A stretch of 64,000 bases of DNA, taken from the NCBI GenBank assembly GCA_038216465.1, contig JBBQQC010000012.1, positions 1 to 64,000 on the forward strand, read 5' to 3'. This document shows, piece by piece, positions 17,491-28,306 of this stretch. The position numbers and the translations under genes are program-made. This DNA is from JACCZX01 sp038216465. Its GTDB lineage: Bacteria; Pseudomonadota; Gammaproteobacteria; Burkholderiales; Burkholderiaceae_F. Each line of letters opens with the position of its first letter. Within the stretch, counting starts at the first letter, position 1. A model generated the notes under the pieces. That model saw only the letters and a program-made list of their open reading frames with translations, ran no database searches and was not told the origin of the DNA.

Positions 17491-17760
17491 ATGGCGCATC
17501 TCGAGTTTGCACCGGCGCTGCAACGCCATGCCGCCGCGCCGCCGGTCAGCGTGGCCGCCGACTCGCTGCATTCGCTGTTGTCGGCAGCATTCGAGGAGCA
17601 GCCGGCGCTGCAGAGTTATGTACTCGACGAGCAGGGCTGCGTGCGCAAACATGTCGCGGTTTTCCTGAATGGTCGATTGCTGCATGATCGCAAGCGGCTC
17701 GACTTACCGCTCGCGGCGGACGATCGCGTCTACATTGCACAAGCACTGTCGGGAGGGTAA
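17491..17760 (+). CDS. MoaD/ThiS-like small carrier protein
   Basis: The 89-residue protein has a beta-grasp (ubiquitin-like) pattern with VAVFLNGRLLHD and ADDRVYIAQALSGG. It ends in the exposed Gly-Gly used by MoaD and ThiS to form a thiocarboxylate. It starts directly after the stop of the previous gene and is followed 2 bases later by the BNR-repeat protein; this two-gene pair recurs in proteobacteria. No E1-like activating enzyme is nearby, so a shared one would be needed. Sulfur transfer is a family-based inference. Confidence 0.8.
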   Translation: MAHLEFAPALQRHAAAPPVSVAADSLHSLLSAAFEEQPALQSYVLDEQGCVRKHVAVFLNGRLLHDRKRLDLPLAADDRVYIAQALSGG

Positions 17761-17762
17761 CC

Positions 17763-18842
17763 GTGAGGCTTTCGGTCGCCACGCGTAAAGGATTGTTCGA
17801 ACTTTCGTCAAGCGGCGGCGAATGGAAGGTCGACGCTGTTCACTTCGTCGGCGAGCCGGTCACCGCGGCGTTACACGATTCCGCCAGCGGACGAGCAATT
17901 ACCGCGTTGAGAATGGGTCACTTCGGCGTCAAGCTGCGCGTGTCTGACGATCGCGGCAAGAACTGGGAAGAAGTGGCGTCGCTCGCGTTTCCGCCGAAGC
18001 CCGAAGGTATCGAGGACAGCAACCCATGGACGCTCGATCAGATTTGGATCTTCGAAGGCCTTCACCCTAAACAGCCGCAGCGAATGTGGGCCGGAACCAA
18101 TCCCGGCGGACTGTTCCGCTCCGACGATGCCGGACGCTCGTGGCGCCTGATCGAAAGCCTGTGGAACATGCCCGAGCGCAAGCAGTGGTTCGGCGGCGGC
18201 TACGACATTCCTGGCATTCACTCGATCTGCGTGCATCCGGATGACCCTGACGATATCGTCGTCGGTGTGTCGTGTGGGGGCGCATGGCGTACGCGCGACG
18301 GTGGAGTCACATGGACCGTCGGACACGGCATGCGTGCTACGTTCATGCCACCTGAAGGACAGCTCAATCCGGTGATTCAAGATCCGCATCGCATCGTTCA
18401 GTGCGCAGCTAATCCCGACGTGTTGTGGACGCAGCATCACTGCGGAATATGGAAGTCGACCGATCGCGGTGCGAACTGGGGCGAAATCACCGCGGCGCGT
18501 CCGAGCAGCTTCGGCTTCGCTGTCGTCGTGCATCCGATCGACGCCGACACGGCGTGGTTCATGCCGTTGGTCAGCGACGAGAAACGGGTGCCGGTTGAGG
18601 GCCGTGTGGTCGCGACTCGCACGCGAGACGGCGGTGCGACGTTCGATGTGCTGCAGACGGGCCTGCCGCAGCGCGATGCTTACGACGTCGTGTATCGGCA
18701 CGGCCTTGACATCGCTGTCGATGGCACCCACCTGGCAGCAGGCTCAACGACGGGATCACTGTGGGTATCAGCCGACAGTGGCGACTCGTGGCAGACGGTC
18801 GGCGTAAGCCTGCCGCCGGTTTACGCGGTGCGCTTCATCTGA
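17763..18842 (+). CDS. BNR/sialidase-like repeat beta-propeller protein
   Basis: The 359-residue protein contains repeated Asp-box (BNR) motifs of the S-x-D-x-G-x-x-W type: SDDRGKNWEE near residue 60, SDDAGRSWRL near 120, TRDGGVTWTV near 178, STDRGANWGE near 231 and SADSGDSWQT near 339. These indicate a sialidase-like or VPS10-like beta-propeller. No signal peptide is visible, so it is probably cytoplasmic, and glycosidase activity should not be assumed. GTG start at 17763. Its pairing with the MoaD-like gene suggests a joint role that is not known. Confidence 0.8.
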   Translation: MRLSVATRKGLFELSSSGGEWKVDAVHFVGEPVTAALHDSASGRAITALRMGHFGVKLRVSDDRGKNWEEVASLAFPPKPEGIEDSNPWTLDQIWIFEGLHPKQPQRMWAGTNPGGLFRSDDAGRSWRLIESLWNMPERKQWFGGGYDIPGIHSICVHPDDPDDIVVGVSCGGAWRTRDGGVTWTVGHGMRATFMPPEGQLNPVIQDPHRIVQCAANPDVLWTQHHCGIWKSTDRGANWGEITAARPSSFGFAVVVHPIDADTAWFMPLVSDEKRVPVEGRVVATRTRDGGATFDVLQTGLPQRDAYDVVYRHGLDIAVDGTHLAAGSTTGSLWVSADSGDSWQTVGVSLPPVYAVRFI

Positions 18843-18857
18843 CTGCGGCCGTCGCGG

Positions 18858-19982
18858 CTAGGGCGCGAGGCTAGCGCGCCTGCTTGCGATCAGTTCCCTG
18901 AGATCCGAAGGCAGCCGCGCTTGCAATGCCGCCGCGAGGCGTCCCTCATTGCGACTCCACCAAATGCCCAGGTAGACGATCGCGATACCGATACCCGTCA
19001 GTGCAATCGGAAACAGCCACGAGTCGCGAAACAGGCGCCACGAAATGTCCCCCAGCACAATTGCAATGCCGATCGCACCGAACACGGTGAACGCGCGCCT
19101 GACCAGCAGCGCACCGAGCAGCACTAGCGCGAGGTCGATTGCAAGATAGATCAGTTTGCCGCTCAACTGGCCAGAGCCGAGCGATGTCAATCCGCACCAA
19201 AAGGTCAGCAGCCCGAATAGGTACAGCCAGAACGCATAGTCCTTGGTCCATCGCGATCGCAAGTCAACCCAGAACGCAAACAGAATCATCACCGCGCCGA
19301 AGGCAACGGAGAACCATTTCCGAAACAGCCATGTACTTTCGGACCATGGACTATCCGGCGGCAAGATCAGCATCACGAGGTCCATGCTCATGTACCAGAG
19401 CGTCACTGCGACCGGCATCAACAGGAATGGTGCCTTGTAGCGATACAACATCAGCGCAGCCGCAGCGAGCGTCGTGAGCACCAGCGTGACCCAGCGCCAG
19501 TCGATGTAGACGTGGTAGTCGCGGTACCCGCGGATGCGGTCCGTTTCCGCCCACAGGCCCAGCGCGTGTTGCACGCCCCAAACCGCGAGAGGCACCAGCA
19601 CGACAATCAGTGCGGCCATGATGCCCATCGGAACCTGATGGCCCTGCGCTTCAAACCGCTGCGCCAGCATGAACGCGACGCCGGCATACAGCAGGGCAAT
19701 GAAGAACACGCCCCAGCCGCCGAAGCGCTCCCAGCCGAGTGTCATGAACACCGACATCGCGCCGATCGCCAGCATGCCACCAAGGTAATAGAGCACGTTG
19801 GTCAGCGTGAACCGCGGTCCGTCGTCACGCGCGGGCGCGTTCGCCGGAGTCTGCGCCGACAGAAACGTCCAGAGCCGCTGCGACTGCTCGACACTAATGA
19901 TGTCGGCTCTGGCGGCGGCGTCCAAGTGTTCGCGTTCGACGCGGATCATCGCGGGCAGTCCGTTTTTCGGTGCCAGGTGCAC
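18858..19982 (-). CDS. Multi-span inner-membrane protein (DUF2157-like)
   Basis: The 374-residue protein has a soluble N-terminal segment of about 60 residues (including IISVEQSQRLWTFL) and then roughly ten hydrophobic helices. The layout resembles DUF2157-type membrane proteins. The start is uncertain: a GTG at 19982 or an ATG at 19949, neither with a strong ribosome-binding site. It converges with the BNR gene with a 15-base gap. No transport motif was recognised. Confidence 0.6.
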   Translation of the reverse strand: MHLAPKNGLPAMIRVEREHLDAAARADIISVEQSQRLWTFLSAQTPANAPARDDGPRFTLTNVLYYLGGMLAIGAMSVFMTLGWERFGGWGVFFIALLYAGVAFMLAQRFEAQGHQVPMGIMAALIVVLVPLAVWGVQHALGLWAETDRIRGYRDYHVYIDWRWVTLVLTTLAAAALMLYRYKAPFLLMPVAVTLWYMSMDLVMLILPPDSPWSESTWLFRKWFSVAFGAVMILFAFWVDLRSRWTKDYAFWLYLFGLLTFWCGLTSLGSGQLSGKLIYLAIDLALVLLGALLVRRAFTVFGAIGIAIVLGDISWRLFRDSWLFPIALTGIGIAIVYLGIWWSRNEGRLAAALQARLPSDLRELIASRRASLAP

Positions 19983-20021
19983 GTTTAGCGAACCAGAATA
20001 ACGCCGCGCGCGACGCGCCGA

Positions 20022-21062
20022 TCAAGCTTGCTGTGCGTACTTCCAGCCGATCTCCGCCAATGCTTTCGCTCGCGCCCCCGATTGCGCTGCGTTATCCGAC
20101 GACGCGATACCTTCGGTCGAGCGTTTATAAACCCCTTGCAGAATGGCGGCGATGCGAAACAGGTTGTAGGCGAGATAGAAGTTCCAGTGGTCGATCGTGC
20201 GACCGGTGCGCTCCGTGTATCGGCGCAAGTACTCCTGCTCGGTCGGAATGCCGAGTGCGTGGTGATCGAGGCCGGCTATCCCGCGAAACGCGCCCGGCGG
20301 AATGTGCCAGCTCATGCAGTGATACGAGAAATCTGCCAGGGGGTGGCCCAGCGTCGACAACTCCCAATCGAGCACCGCGATCACGCGTGGCTCGGTCGGA
20401 TGAAAAATCAAATTGTCCATCCGATAGTCGCCGTGCACGACCGTCGTTTCATTGCCCGCGGGAATGTGCAGCGGCAGCCAACCGATCAGTTGGTTCATCG
20501 CGTCGACCGATTCAGTTTCGGAGGCTCGATACTGTTTGCTCCAGCGCTCCACTTGGCGCTCGAAGTAATTGCCGGCCTTGCCAAAATCGGCAAGCCCGGC
20601 CCGCTTGACGTCGACCGCGTGCAGATCTGCGATCACGCGATTCATTTCGTCGTAGATTGCAGCGCGCTCGGTTGGCGCAACGCCGGGCAGCGACTGTTCC
20701 CAGAAAATCCGGCCGTCGACGTGTTCCATCAGGAAGAACGCGCGACCGATCAGCGACTCGTCCTCGACCAGCAGCAACGTGCGCGGAACCGGTATGCCGT
20801 GCGCGGCGAGCGCGCTCATCACGCGAAACTCGCGCTCGACCGCGTGCGCAGAGGGCAGCAGCTTCGCCGCGGGCCCGGGTTTGCTGCGCATCACGTACTT
20901 CGCGCCGGGCGTCGCCAGCAGGTAGGTCGGATTCGACTGGCCGCCTTGAAACTGCTTGACATCGAGCGGGCCGCGGAATCCCGGCAAATTCGACTGCAAA
21001 TGAGACGCCAGGCGCGCGCGATCGAAATCGTGCCGTCTGGTGACGTCGCCGAGCTGGTTCAT
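20022..21062 (-). CDS. APH-type kinase (ACAD10/11 or LvaA-like phosphotransferase)
   Basis: The 346-residue protein belongs to the aminoglycoside phosphotransferase-like kinases. QFQGGQSNPTYLL forms the nucleotide loop, VVHGDYRMDNLIF near residue 200 the catalytic HGDxxxxN loop, and VLDWELSTLGHPLADFSY the metal-binding Asp. This subgroup corresponds to the kinase domain of eukaryotic ACAD10/11 and to bacterial LvaA, which phosphorylate 4-hydroxyacyl-CoAs, not antibiotics. The ATG at 21062 overlaps the stop of the CaiB gene (ATGA). It is the last gene of the long minus-strand run. Confidence 0.82.
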   Translation of the reverse strand: MNQLGDVTRRHDFDRARLASHLQSNLPGFRGPLDVKQFQGGQSNPTYLLATPGAKYVMRSKPGPAAKLLPSAHAVEREFRVMSALAAHGIPVPRTLLLVEDESLIGRAFFLMEHVDGRIFWEQSLPGVAPTERAAIYDEMNRVIADLHAVDVKRAGLADFGKAGNYFERQVERWSKQYRASETESVDAMNQLIGWLPLHIPAGNETTVVHGDYRMDNLIFHPTEPRVIAVLDWELSTLGHPLADFSYHCMSWHIPPGAFRGIAGLDHHALGIPTEQEYLRRYTERTGRTIDHWNFYLAYNLFRIAAILQGVYKRSTEGIASSDNAAQSGARAKALAEIGWKYAQQA

Positions 21063-22239
21063 CGAACCACGCCGGCCGCCATCAGACGCTGCGAGTCTTC
21101 GGTGGAATAGCCGGCTTCGGCGAGCAGCGCTGAAGTGTGTTCTCCCTGTGCAGGCGCGGCGCGATCGCGCCATAGGCTCGACGCCATCTGCGCCAGCGGC
21201 CCAACTTCCGACACGCCGCGCTCCTTGTGTACGAGGCCGCGCGCCAGATGATGCGGATGCGCCAGCGCCTCTGTCGGAGTCAGCACCGGCGTAACGCACG
21301 CATCGACCGCTTCGCACGCTTTCAGCCAGTACTCGAGTGGCCGCTGTGCGATCTGTTGCGCGACTTGATCGATGGTGGCGCGCGCCGCTACCGAGCCGGG
21401 CGCTTCGCCCAACTCCCAGTGCCGCGACTTCAGTTCACTCATATCGCAAGCGTCGCAGAATGCCTGCCAGAATTTAAGCTCGAGTGCGCCGACGGCCAGG
21501 TGCTGTCGATCCGATGTACGATAAATCTGATAGCAAGCCACGCCTCCGGTCAGCAGCGTACTACCCGCCACAGGATCGACACCGCTGTCGACACTCGCGT
21601 GTGGAAACAGGTGATGCGCCAGCAGACCGTCGGTCATCGCGACGTCGACGTGAACACCCTGACCGCTGCGTTGTGCTCCGAGCATCGCGATCAGCATCGT
21701 GGCCAGCGCAGACAATGTTCCGCCTAGCAAGTCGCCGATCTGAAGATTTGGGATCGCGATCTCGCCGTTGGCGCGAATCTGATCGAGAACGCCCGTCATC
21801 GCGATGTAATTCAGATCATGGCCGGCACGTTGCGCCAACGGGCCCGTTTGGCCGTACCCCGAGAGTGAGCACAGCACCAATCGCGGATTGCGCGCGTGCA
21901 GCACTTTCCACCCCAGCGAGAGTCGACCGAGGACGCCGGGGCGAAAGCCTTCAATCAGTGCGTCGGCCCGGTCGACCAACCGCAGCAGGACTTCACGCCC
22001 TTGCACGGTTTTTAAGTCGACGGCGAGCGAGCGCTTGCCGCGATTGACCGCTTCGAACGCAGCGTTCACGGTCCTGTCACCCAGCGCAACGGTCGGCGGA
22101 AAGTGGCGCATGTAGTCGCCGACGCCCGTGTCCTCGATCTTGATCACATCGGCACCGAAATCGACCAGGTGCATCGTAGCCGCCGGTCCAGGCAACAGCC
22201 GCGTCATGTCGATGATCGTCAATCCGTGTAAAGGGGCGG

Positions 22240-22243
<4 letters not shown>
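21059..22243 (-). CDS. CaiB/BaiF-family CoA-transferase
   Basis: The 394-residue class III CoA-transferase has the N-terminal LTIIDMTRLLPGPAATM, VIKIEDTGVGDYMR with the conserved catalytic-type Asp region, and a C-terminal VTPVLTPTEALAHPHHLARG block. It is probably alpha-methylacyl-CoA racemase-like or a fatty acyl-CoA transferase. The start ATG overlaps the end of the ABC-F gene by 4 bases and its own stop overlaps the APH-kinase start, so the pair is tightly coupled, which supports an acyl-CoA substrate shared with the kinase. Confidence 0.86.
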
Positions 22244-24153
<1,910 letters not shown>

Positions 24154-24156
24154 GAC

Positions 24157-25050
24157 CTACGGCAGATGCTCTTGATGTGCGAGGAACACCATGTCGTCGC
24201 CGGCACTTGTCGTGAGCCACGTAAGCGCCAAATCCCCGAATGCCTTTTCCGCCGCTGCGCGACCATCGCCCACTTCGACGATCAGCACACCGCCGCGCTT
24301 CAGGTGGCCGCGCGCCTGGCGCACAACCGTTTTGACCAGCCGCATGCCGTCGGGGCCGCCGGCGAGCGCGACTTTCGGCTCGTGCGCGTATTCCTTCGGC
24401 AACTTCGCCATTGCGGCGTCCGTGACGTAGGGAGGGTTGCACAAGATCAGGTCGTACCGCTTGTTGGTCAGCGCTGCGAACAGATCGGACTTGGTCAGCG
24501 CGATCCGGTCTTCGAAGTGATAGTCGGCGACATTGCGCGCGGCAACCTGCAAAGCCTCGGCCGAAGAATCAGCTGCCTCCACTTTCGCGTTCGGAAAGAG
24601 ATCGGCGGCCATGATCGCCAAGCAGCCCGAGCCGGTACACAAATCGAGCACGTCCGTGACCGCGTTGACGTCCTCGACCCATGGGTTCAGATCGTCGCGC
24701 AGCAATTCGCCGATGAAGGTACGCGGGATGATCACACGCTCGTCGACATAGAACTTGTACCCCTGCAGCCAGGCTTCATTCAACAGGTAAGCCGCCGGAA
24801 GGCGCTTCTTGACGCGCCGCTCGATGGTTTGCAGCAGTCCATTGATCTCGCCGTGCGTCAGGTACGCGTCCGCAAAAAAGTCGAGGCGCTGCAACGGCAG
24901 CTGCAGGGTGCGCATCACAATGAATGCCGCTTCCTCGAACGCATCGGCCTGGCCGTGTCCGAACGCCAGCTCTGACTCATTGAAGCGCGACACGGCATAA
25001 CGGAGCACGTCGCGCAGCGTTCGCAGATTGGCCTGGGCGTCGATTGTCAT
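24157..25050 (-). CDS. prmB: Ribosomal protein L3 glutamine methyltransferase PrmB
   Basis: The 297-residue class I SAM-dependent methyltransferase has an N-terminal helical domain, the SAM site VLDLCTGSGCLAI and the catalytic NPPYV near residue 205, which holds the target glutamine amide. PrmB methylates a Gln of ribosomal protein L3; the N-terminal sequence (YLTHGEINGLL region) favours PrmB over PrmC. ATG at 25050. It sits between dapE and the ABC-F gene, as in other betaproteobacteria. Confidence 0.92.
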   Translation of the reverse strand: MTIDAQANLRTLRDVLRYAVSRFNESELAFGHGQADAFEEAAFIVMRTLQLPLQRLDFFADAYLTHGEINGLLQTIERRVKKRLPAAYLLNEAWLQGYKFYVDERVIIPRTFIGELLRDDLNPWVEDVNAVTDVLDLCTGSGCLAIMAADLFPNAKVEAADSSAEALQVAARNVADYHFEDRIALTKSDLFAALTNKRYDLILCNPPYVTDAAMAKLPKEYAHEPKVALAGGPDGMRLVKTVVRQARGHLKRGGVLIVEVGDGRAAAEKAFGDLALTWLTTSAGDDMVFLAHQEHLP

Positions 25051-25059
25051 TGGGGTACG

Positions 25060-26187
25060 TTAACCGAGCAGCAGCTCGAGCGTGCGCCGGTAAACGTTCT
25101 TCAGAGGCTCAAGGTCGGATATGGCGATGTGTTCGTCGATTTTGTGAATCGACGCGTTCGGCGGCCCGAACTCAATCACCTGCGGGCAAAAAGTTGAAAT
25201 GAAGCGGCCATCCGAGGTGCCACCAGTGGTCGAAAGATCGGGTTTGCGACCGGTCACCTCGACAATCGCCTGCGTGAGCGAGCTCGACAGGTCGCCGGGC
25301 TGCGTGAGAAACGGTTGCGCGCCGACGGTCCATTGCAGCGAATATTCGAGACGGTGCTTGCGCAGAATATTTTCGATCCGCTGTTTCAACGAATCGGCGC
25401 TGGAAATCGATGCGAAGCGAAGATTGAAGTCGACCTCGCAGGTGGCCGGCACCACATTCAGTGCACCAGTGCCGGCGCGAATGTTCGAAACCTGAAAGGT
25501 TGTCGGCGGGAAAAACTCGTTGCCCTGGTCCCAGGGTTCGGCCGCAAGCGCGGCGAGTGCCGGCGCCACCTGGTGTACGGGGTTGCGCACCAGCTCTGGA
25601 TACGCCACATGTCCCTGAACACCGACGACAATCAACTTTCCCGACAGCGAGCCTCGCCGCCCGTTCTTGATAGTGTCGCCCAGCGCGTCGACCGAGGTCG
25701 GCTCGCCGACGATGCAATAGTCGAACTTCTCGCCGCGCGCGCGCAACGCATCGACGACCTTGACGGTGCCGTCAGTCGCCGGGCCTTCTTCATCGGACGT
25801 CAGCAGCAGCGCGATCGAGCCGCGGTGCGAGGCATTCGAAGCAACGAACTGCTCGGCCGCAACCACGAAAGCGGCGACCGAGCTTTTCATGTCAGCCGCA
25901 CCGCGGCCATACAAGGTGCCATTGCGGATCGTCGGGTGGAAAGGATCGGAGGACCATTTGTCCAGCGGACCGGTAGGCACGACGTCGGTATGACCGGCAA
26001 ACACGAGCACCGGAGCCGTGTGTCCGCGTCGCAGCCAAGAGTTGGTGACACCGTTGGTGGCCATTGTTTCGGCGGCGAATCCCGCCGGACGCAATCGCTT
26101 TGCGATCAAGGCCTGACATCCGTCATCGGCCGGCGTGACCGATCGGCGCGCGATTAATTGCTGAGCGAGTTCGAGAGTGGCGGTCAT
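25060..26187 (-). CDS. dapE: Succinyl-diaminopimelate desuccinylase DapE
   Basis: The 375-residue M20 metallopeptidase-family enzyme hydrolyses N-succinyl-LL-diaminopimelate in lysine and peptidoglycan precursor synthesis. Dizinc ligands are visible: GHTDVVPTG (His near 66), GRGAADMK, and DEEGPATDGT with the catalytic Glu; EPTSVDALGD and STTGGTSDGRF follow. The ATG at 26187 was chosen by family N-terminus. It lies in the same strand run as dapD and dapC, separated from them by the pilU-like gene. Confidence 0.96.
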   Translation of the reverse strand: MTATLELAQQLIARRSVTPADDGCQALIAKRLRPAGFAAETMATNGVTNSWLRRGHTAPVLVFAGHTDVVPTGPLDKWSSDPFHPTIRNGTLYGRGAADMKSSVAAFVVAAEQFVASNASHRGSIALLLTSDEEGPATDGTVKVVDALRARGEKFDYCIVGEPTSVDALGDTIKNGRRGSLSGKLIVVGVQGHVAYPELVRNPVHQVAPALAALAAEPWDQGNEFFPPTTFQVSNIRAGTGALNVVPATCEVDFNLRFASISSADSLKQRIENILRKHRLEYSLQWTVGAQPFLTQPGDLSSSLTQAIVEVTGRKPDLSTTGGTSDGRFISTFCPQVIEFGPPNASIHKIDEHIAISDLEPLKNVYRRTLELLLG

Positions 26188-26229
26188 CGGAGCGGGCTGC
26201 CGATTGTAGCGGCAGCCCTCCATCGACCG

Positions 26230-27369
26230 TCAGATATTCAGCGTGAACTCCGAGAACGACGCGTCTGCGCCTTGCTCGCTGCGTTGCTTGCGCTCGGCCT
26301 GCGACAGCGGCTTGCCGGCGTTGTTGATGAACCAGAGCAGATTGTTTTGCGAATCGGCCGCGGCCAGAGCGTCGTCGCGCGTGATCTGATCGGCTTGGAT
26401 CAGCGAATAAAGACTTTGCTCGAAAGAGATGCTCTCCGGCGCCAGGCTCTGCTCCATCGCTTCCTTGATCGCCGGCACGTCGCCGCGCTCGATCAAGTCC
26501 GCGATATGGCGTGTGTTCATCAGCACCTCGACCGACGGCACACGGCCACCACGCTTTGAGCGCACCAGCCGCTGCGAGACGATGGCCTTCATCGCGACCG
26601 ACATGTCCTGGAACAACGCCTGCCGCGTTTCCGGCGGATAAAAGCTGATCACCCGGTTCAGTGCATGCGCGCTGTTGGTGGCGTGCAACGTGGCAACTAC
26701 CAGATGGCCCGACATCGAATAGGCAATGGCGGCGCTCATCGTGTCTCGATCGCGAATCTCGCCGATGAAGATCACGTCGGGCGCCTGCCGCATCGCGCTG
26801 CGTAGGGCGGCCTGCAACGTACGTGCATCGGAGCCGATCTCGCGTTGGTTGATGATCGACTTCTTGTTCCGAAACAGGAATTCGATCGGATCTTCGAAGG
26901 TCAAGACGTGGCCGGTCACGAGCTCGTTGCGGTGATCGAGCATCGATGCGATCGTGGTCGACTTGCCGGAGCCGGCGGCGCCGACCACCAGGATCATGCC
27001 GCGCCGCTCCATGATCAGATCCTTCAGCACTTCCGGCAGATGCAGCGCGTCGAGCTTCGGAATGTCATGCGGGATAAAGCGAATGACCGCCGAGATTGAC
27101 CCCCGCTGCAGGAATGCGCTCAGGCGAAAACTTCCGATGCCCTGCACGGGCAGGCCGATGTTTAGCTCGCGCGAATCTTCGAGCTCGCGAAAATGCGCGT
27201 CGGTCAGGCGCTCAGCGAGTAACGAAACGATCGCCTGTGGAGCCAGGCGGTCCTGGTTGATCGGCACGCACACGCCGTTGATTTTGATCGTGATCGGCGA
27301 GCCGACCGAGAAAAACAGATCCGACGCCTGCTTCTCGGCCATCAGATTGAACATGCGCTCCAGCGACAT
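26230..27369 (-). CDS. pilU: PilT/PilU-family type IV pilus retraction ATPase (PilU-like)
   Basis: The 379-residue secretion ATPase has Walker A GAAGSGKSTT near residue 130, an Asp box FEDPIEF, Walker B IFIGEIRDRDTM and the His box LVVATLHATNSAHALNR. It powers retraction of type IV pili at the inner membrane. PilU assignment rests on the N-terminal sequence and on its place between dapD and dapE, which is conserved in betaproteobacteria; no pilT is adjacent. The C-terminal tail past residue 340 is longer than in PilT. Confidence 0.85.
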   Translation of the reverse strand: MSLERMFNLMAEKQASDLFFSVGSPITIKINGVCVPINQDRLAPQAIVSLLAERLTDAHFRELEDSRELNIGLPVQGIGSFRLSAFLQRGSISAVIRFIPHDIPKLDALHLPEVLKDLIMERRGMILVVGAAGSGKSTTIASMLDHRNELVTGHVLTFEDPIEFLFRNKKSIINQREIGSDARTLQAALRSAMRQAPDVIFIGEIRDRDTMSAAIAYSMSGHLVVATLHATNSAHALNRVISFYPPETRQALFQDMSVAMKAIVSQRLVRSKRGGRVPSVEVLMNTRHIADLIERGDVPAIKEAMEQSLAPESISFEQSLYSLIQADQITRDDALAAADSQNNLLWFINNAGKPLSQAERKQRSEQGADASFSEFTLNI

Positions 27370-27482
27370 CGGTCGTTCCTGCAAGGTTTCCGGACTGGGA
27401 AGGATAAGGCGCGATATTCGCGCTTGGCATACCGCCAAACGGATGAAAAGGGGGCGAATTTATGGGCTGTGGATGCAGCCCG

Positions 27483-28298
27483 CTAGTCGCGCAGTAGTTC
27501 GTTGATTGCAGTCTTCGCGCGGGTGCCGGCGTCTACCTTCTTGACGATTACGGCGCAATACAGACCGTATTTCCCGTCGGACGACGGCAAATTCCCCGCG
27601 ACGACAACGGATCCGGGCGGCACCCGACCGTAGCTGACCTCACCGGTCGAGCGGTCGTAGATCTTGGTACTTTGACTGATGTAGACGCCCATCGAAATCA
27701 CCGAATTCTCTCCGACCACGACCCCTTCGACGATCTCGGAGCGTGCGCCGATAAAGCAGTTGTCTTCGATGATGGTGGGATTGGCCTGCAGCGGCTCGAG
27801 CACCCCGCCGATGCCGACGCCGCCCGATAGATGCACGTGCTTGCCGATTTGCGCGCACGAGCCGACGCTAGCCCAGGTGTCGACCATCGTCCCTTCATCG
27901 ACATAGGCGCCGATATTGACAAACGACGGCATCATCACAACGTTTTTCGCGACGAAGCTGCCACGCCGGGCGACGGCGGGCGGAACCACGCGTACGCCAG
28001 AGCGCGCAAACGCGGCGGAATTCCACGTCGCAAACTTGTTCGTCACCTTGTCGTAGAACTGGCCGAAGCCGCCTTGGATCAGCGCGTTGTCGTTCATCCT
28101 GAACGACAACAGCACCGCCTTCTTAATCCATTGGTGCACCACCCAGTCGCTTCCGCGCTTTTCTGCGACTCGTAGCGCACCGCTGTCCAACTGATCGATC
28201 ACCTGCTCGACCGCCGAGCGTACTTCGGGCGGCGCCGACGCCGCATTGATTGTGGCGCGCTGTTCGTGCGCTTCGGTGATGATCGCTTCGAGGTTCAT
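27483..28298 (-). CDS. dapD: Tetrahydrodipicolinate N-succinyltransferase DapD
   Basis: The 271-residue enzyme adds succinyl from succinyl-CoA to tetrahydrodipicolinate. It has a helical N-terminal domain, a left-handed beta-helix built of hexapeptide repeats (about residues 105-230: VMMPSFVNIGAYVDEGTMVDTW region), and a C-terminal beta segment. It is 8 bases downstream of dapC and clearly co-transcribed with it. Confidence 0.97.
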   Translation of the reverse strand: MNLEAIITEAHEQRATINAASAPPEVRSAVEQVIDQLDSGALRVAEKRGSDWVVHQWIKKAVLLSFRMNDNALIQGGFGQFYDKVTNKFATWNSAAFARSGVRVVPPAVARRGSFVAKNVVMMPSFVNIGAYVDEGTMVDTWASVGSCAQIGKHVHLSGGVGIGGVLEPLQANPTIIEDNCFIGARSEIVEGVVVGENSVISMGVYISQSTKIYDRSTGEVSYGRVPPGSVVVAGNLPSSDGKYGLYCAVIVKKVDAGTRAKTAINELLRD

Positions 28299-28306
28299 CG
28301 TTAGTT

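Noticed and set aside
17763..18842. Secreted sialidase
   Set aside because: Asp-box repeats are present, but there is no signal peptide and no recognisable sialidase catalytic set; Asp boxes occur in many unrelated propellers.
20022..21062. Aminoglycoside resistance kinase
   Set aside because: The HGDxxxxN kinase loop is shared by the whole APH fold, but the sequence fits the acyl-CoA-linked subgroup, and the neighbours are acyl-CoA enzymes.
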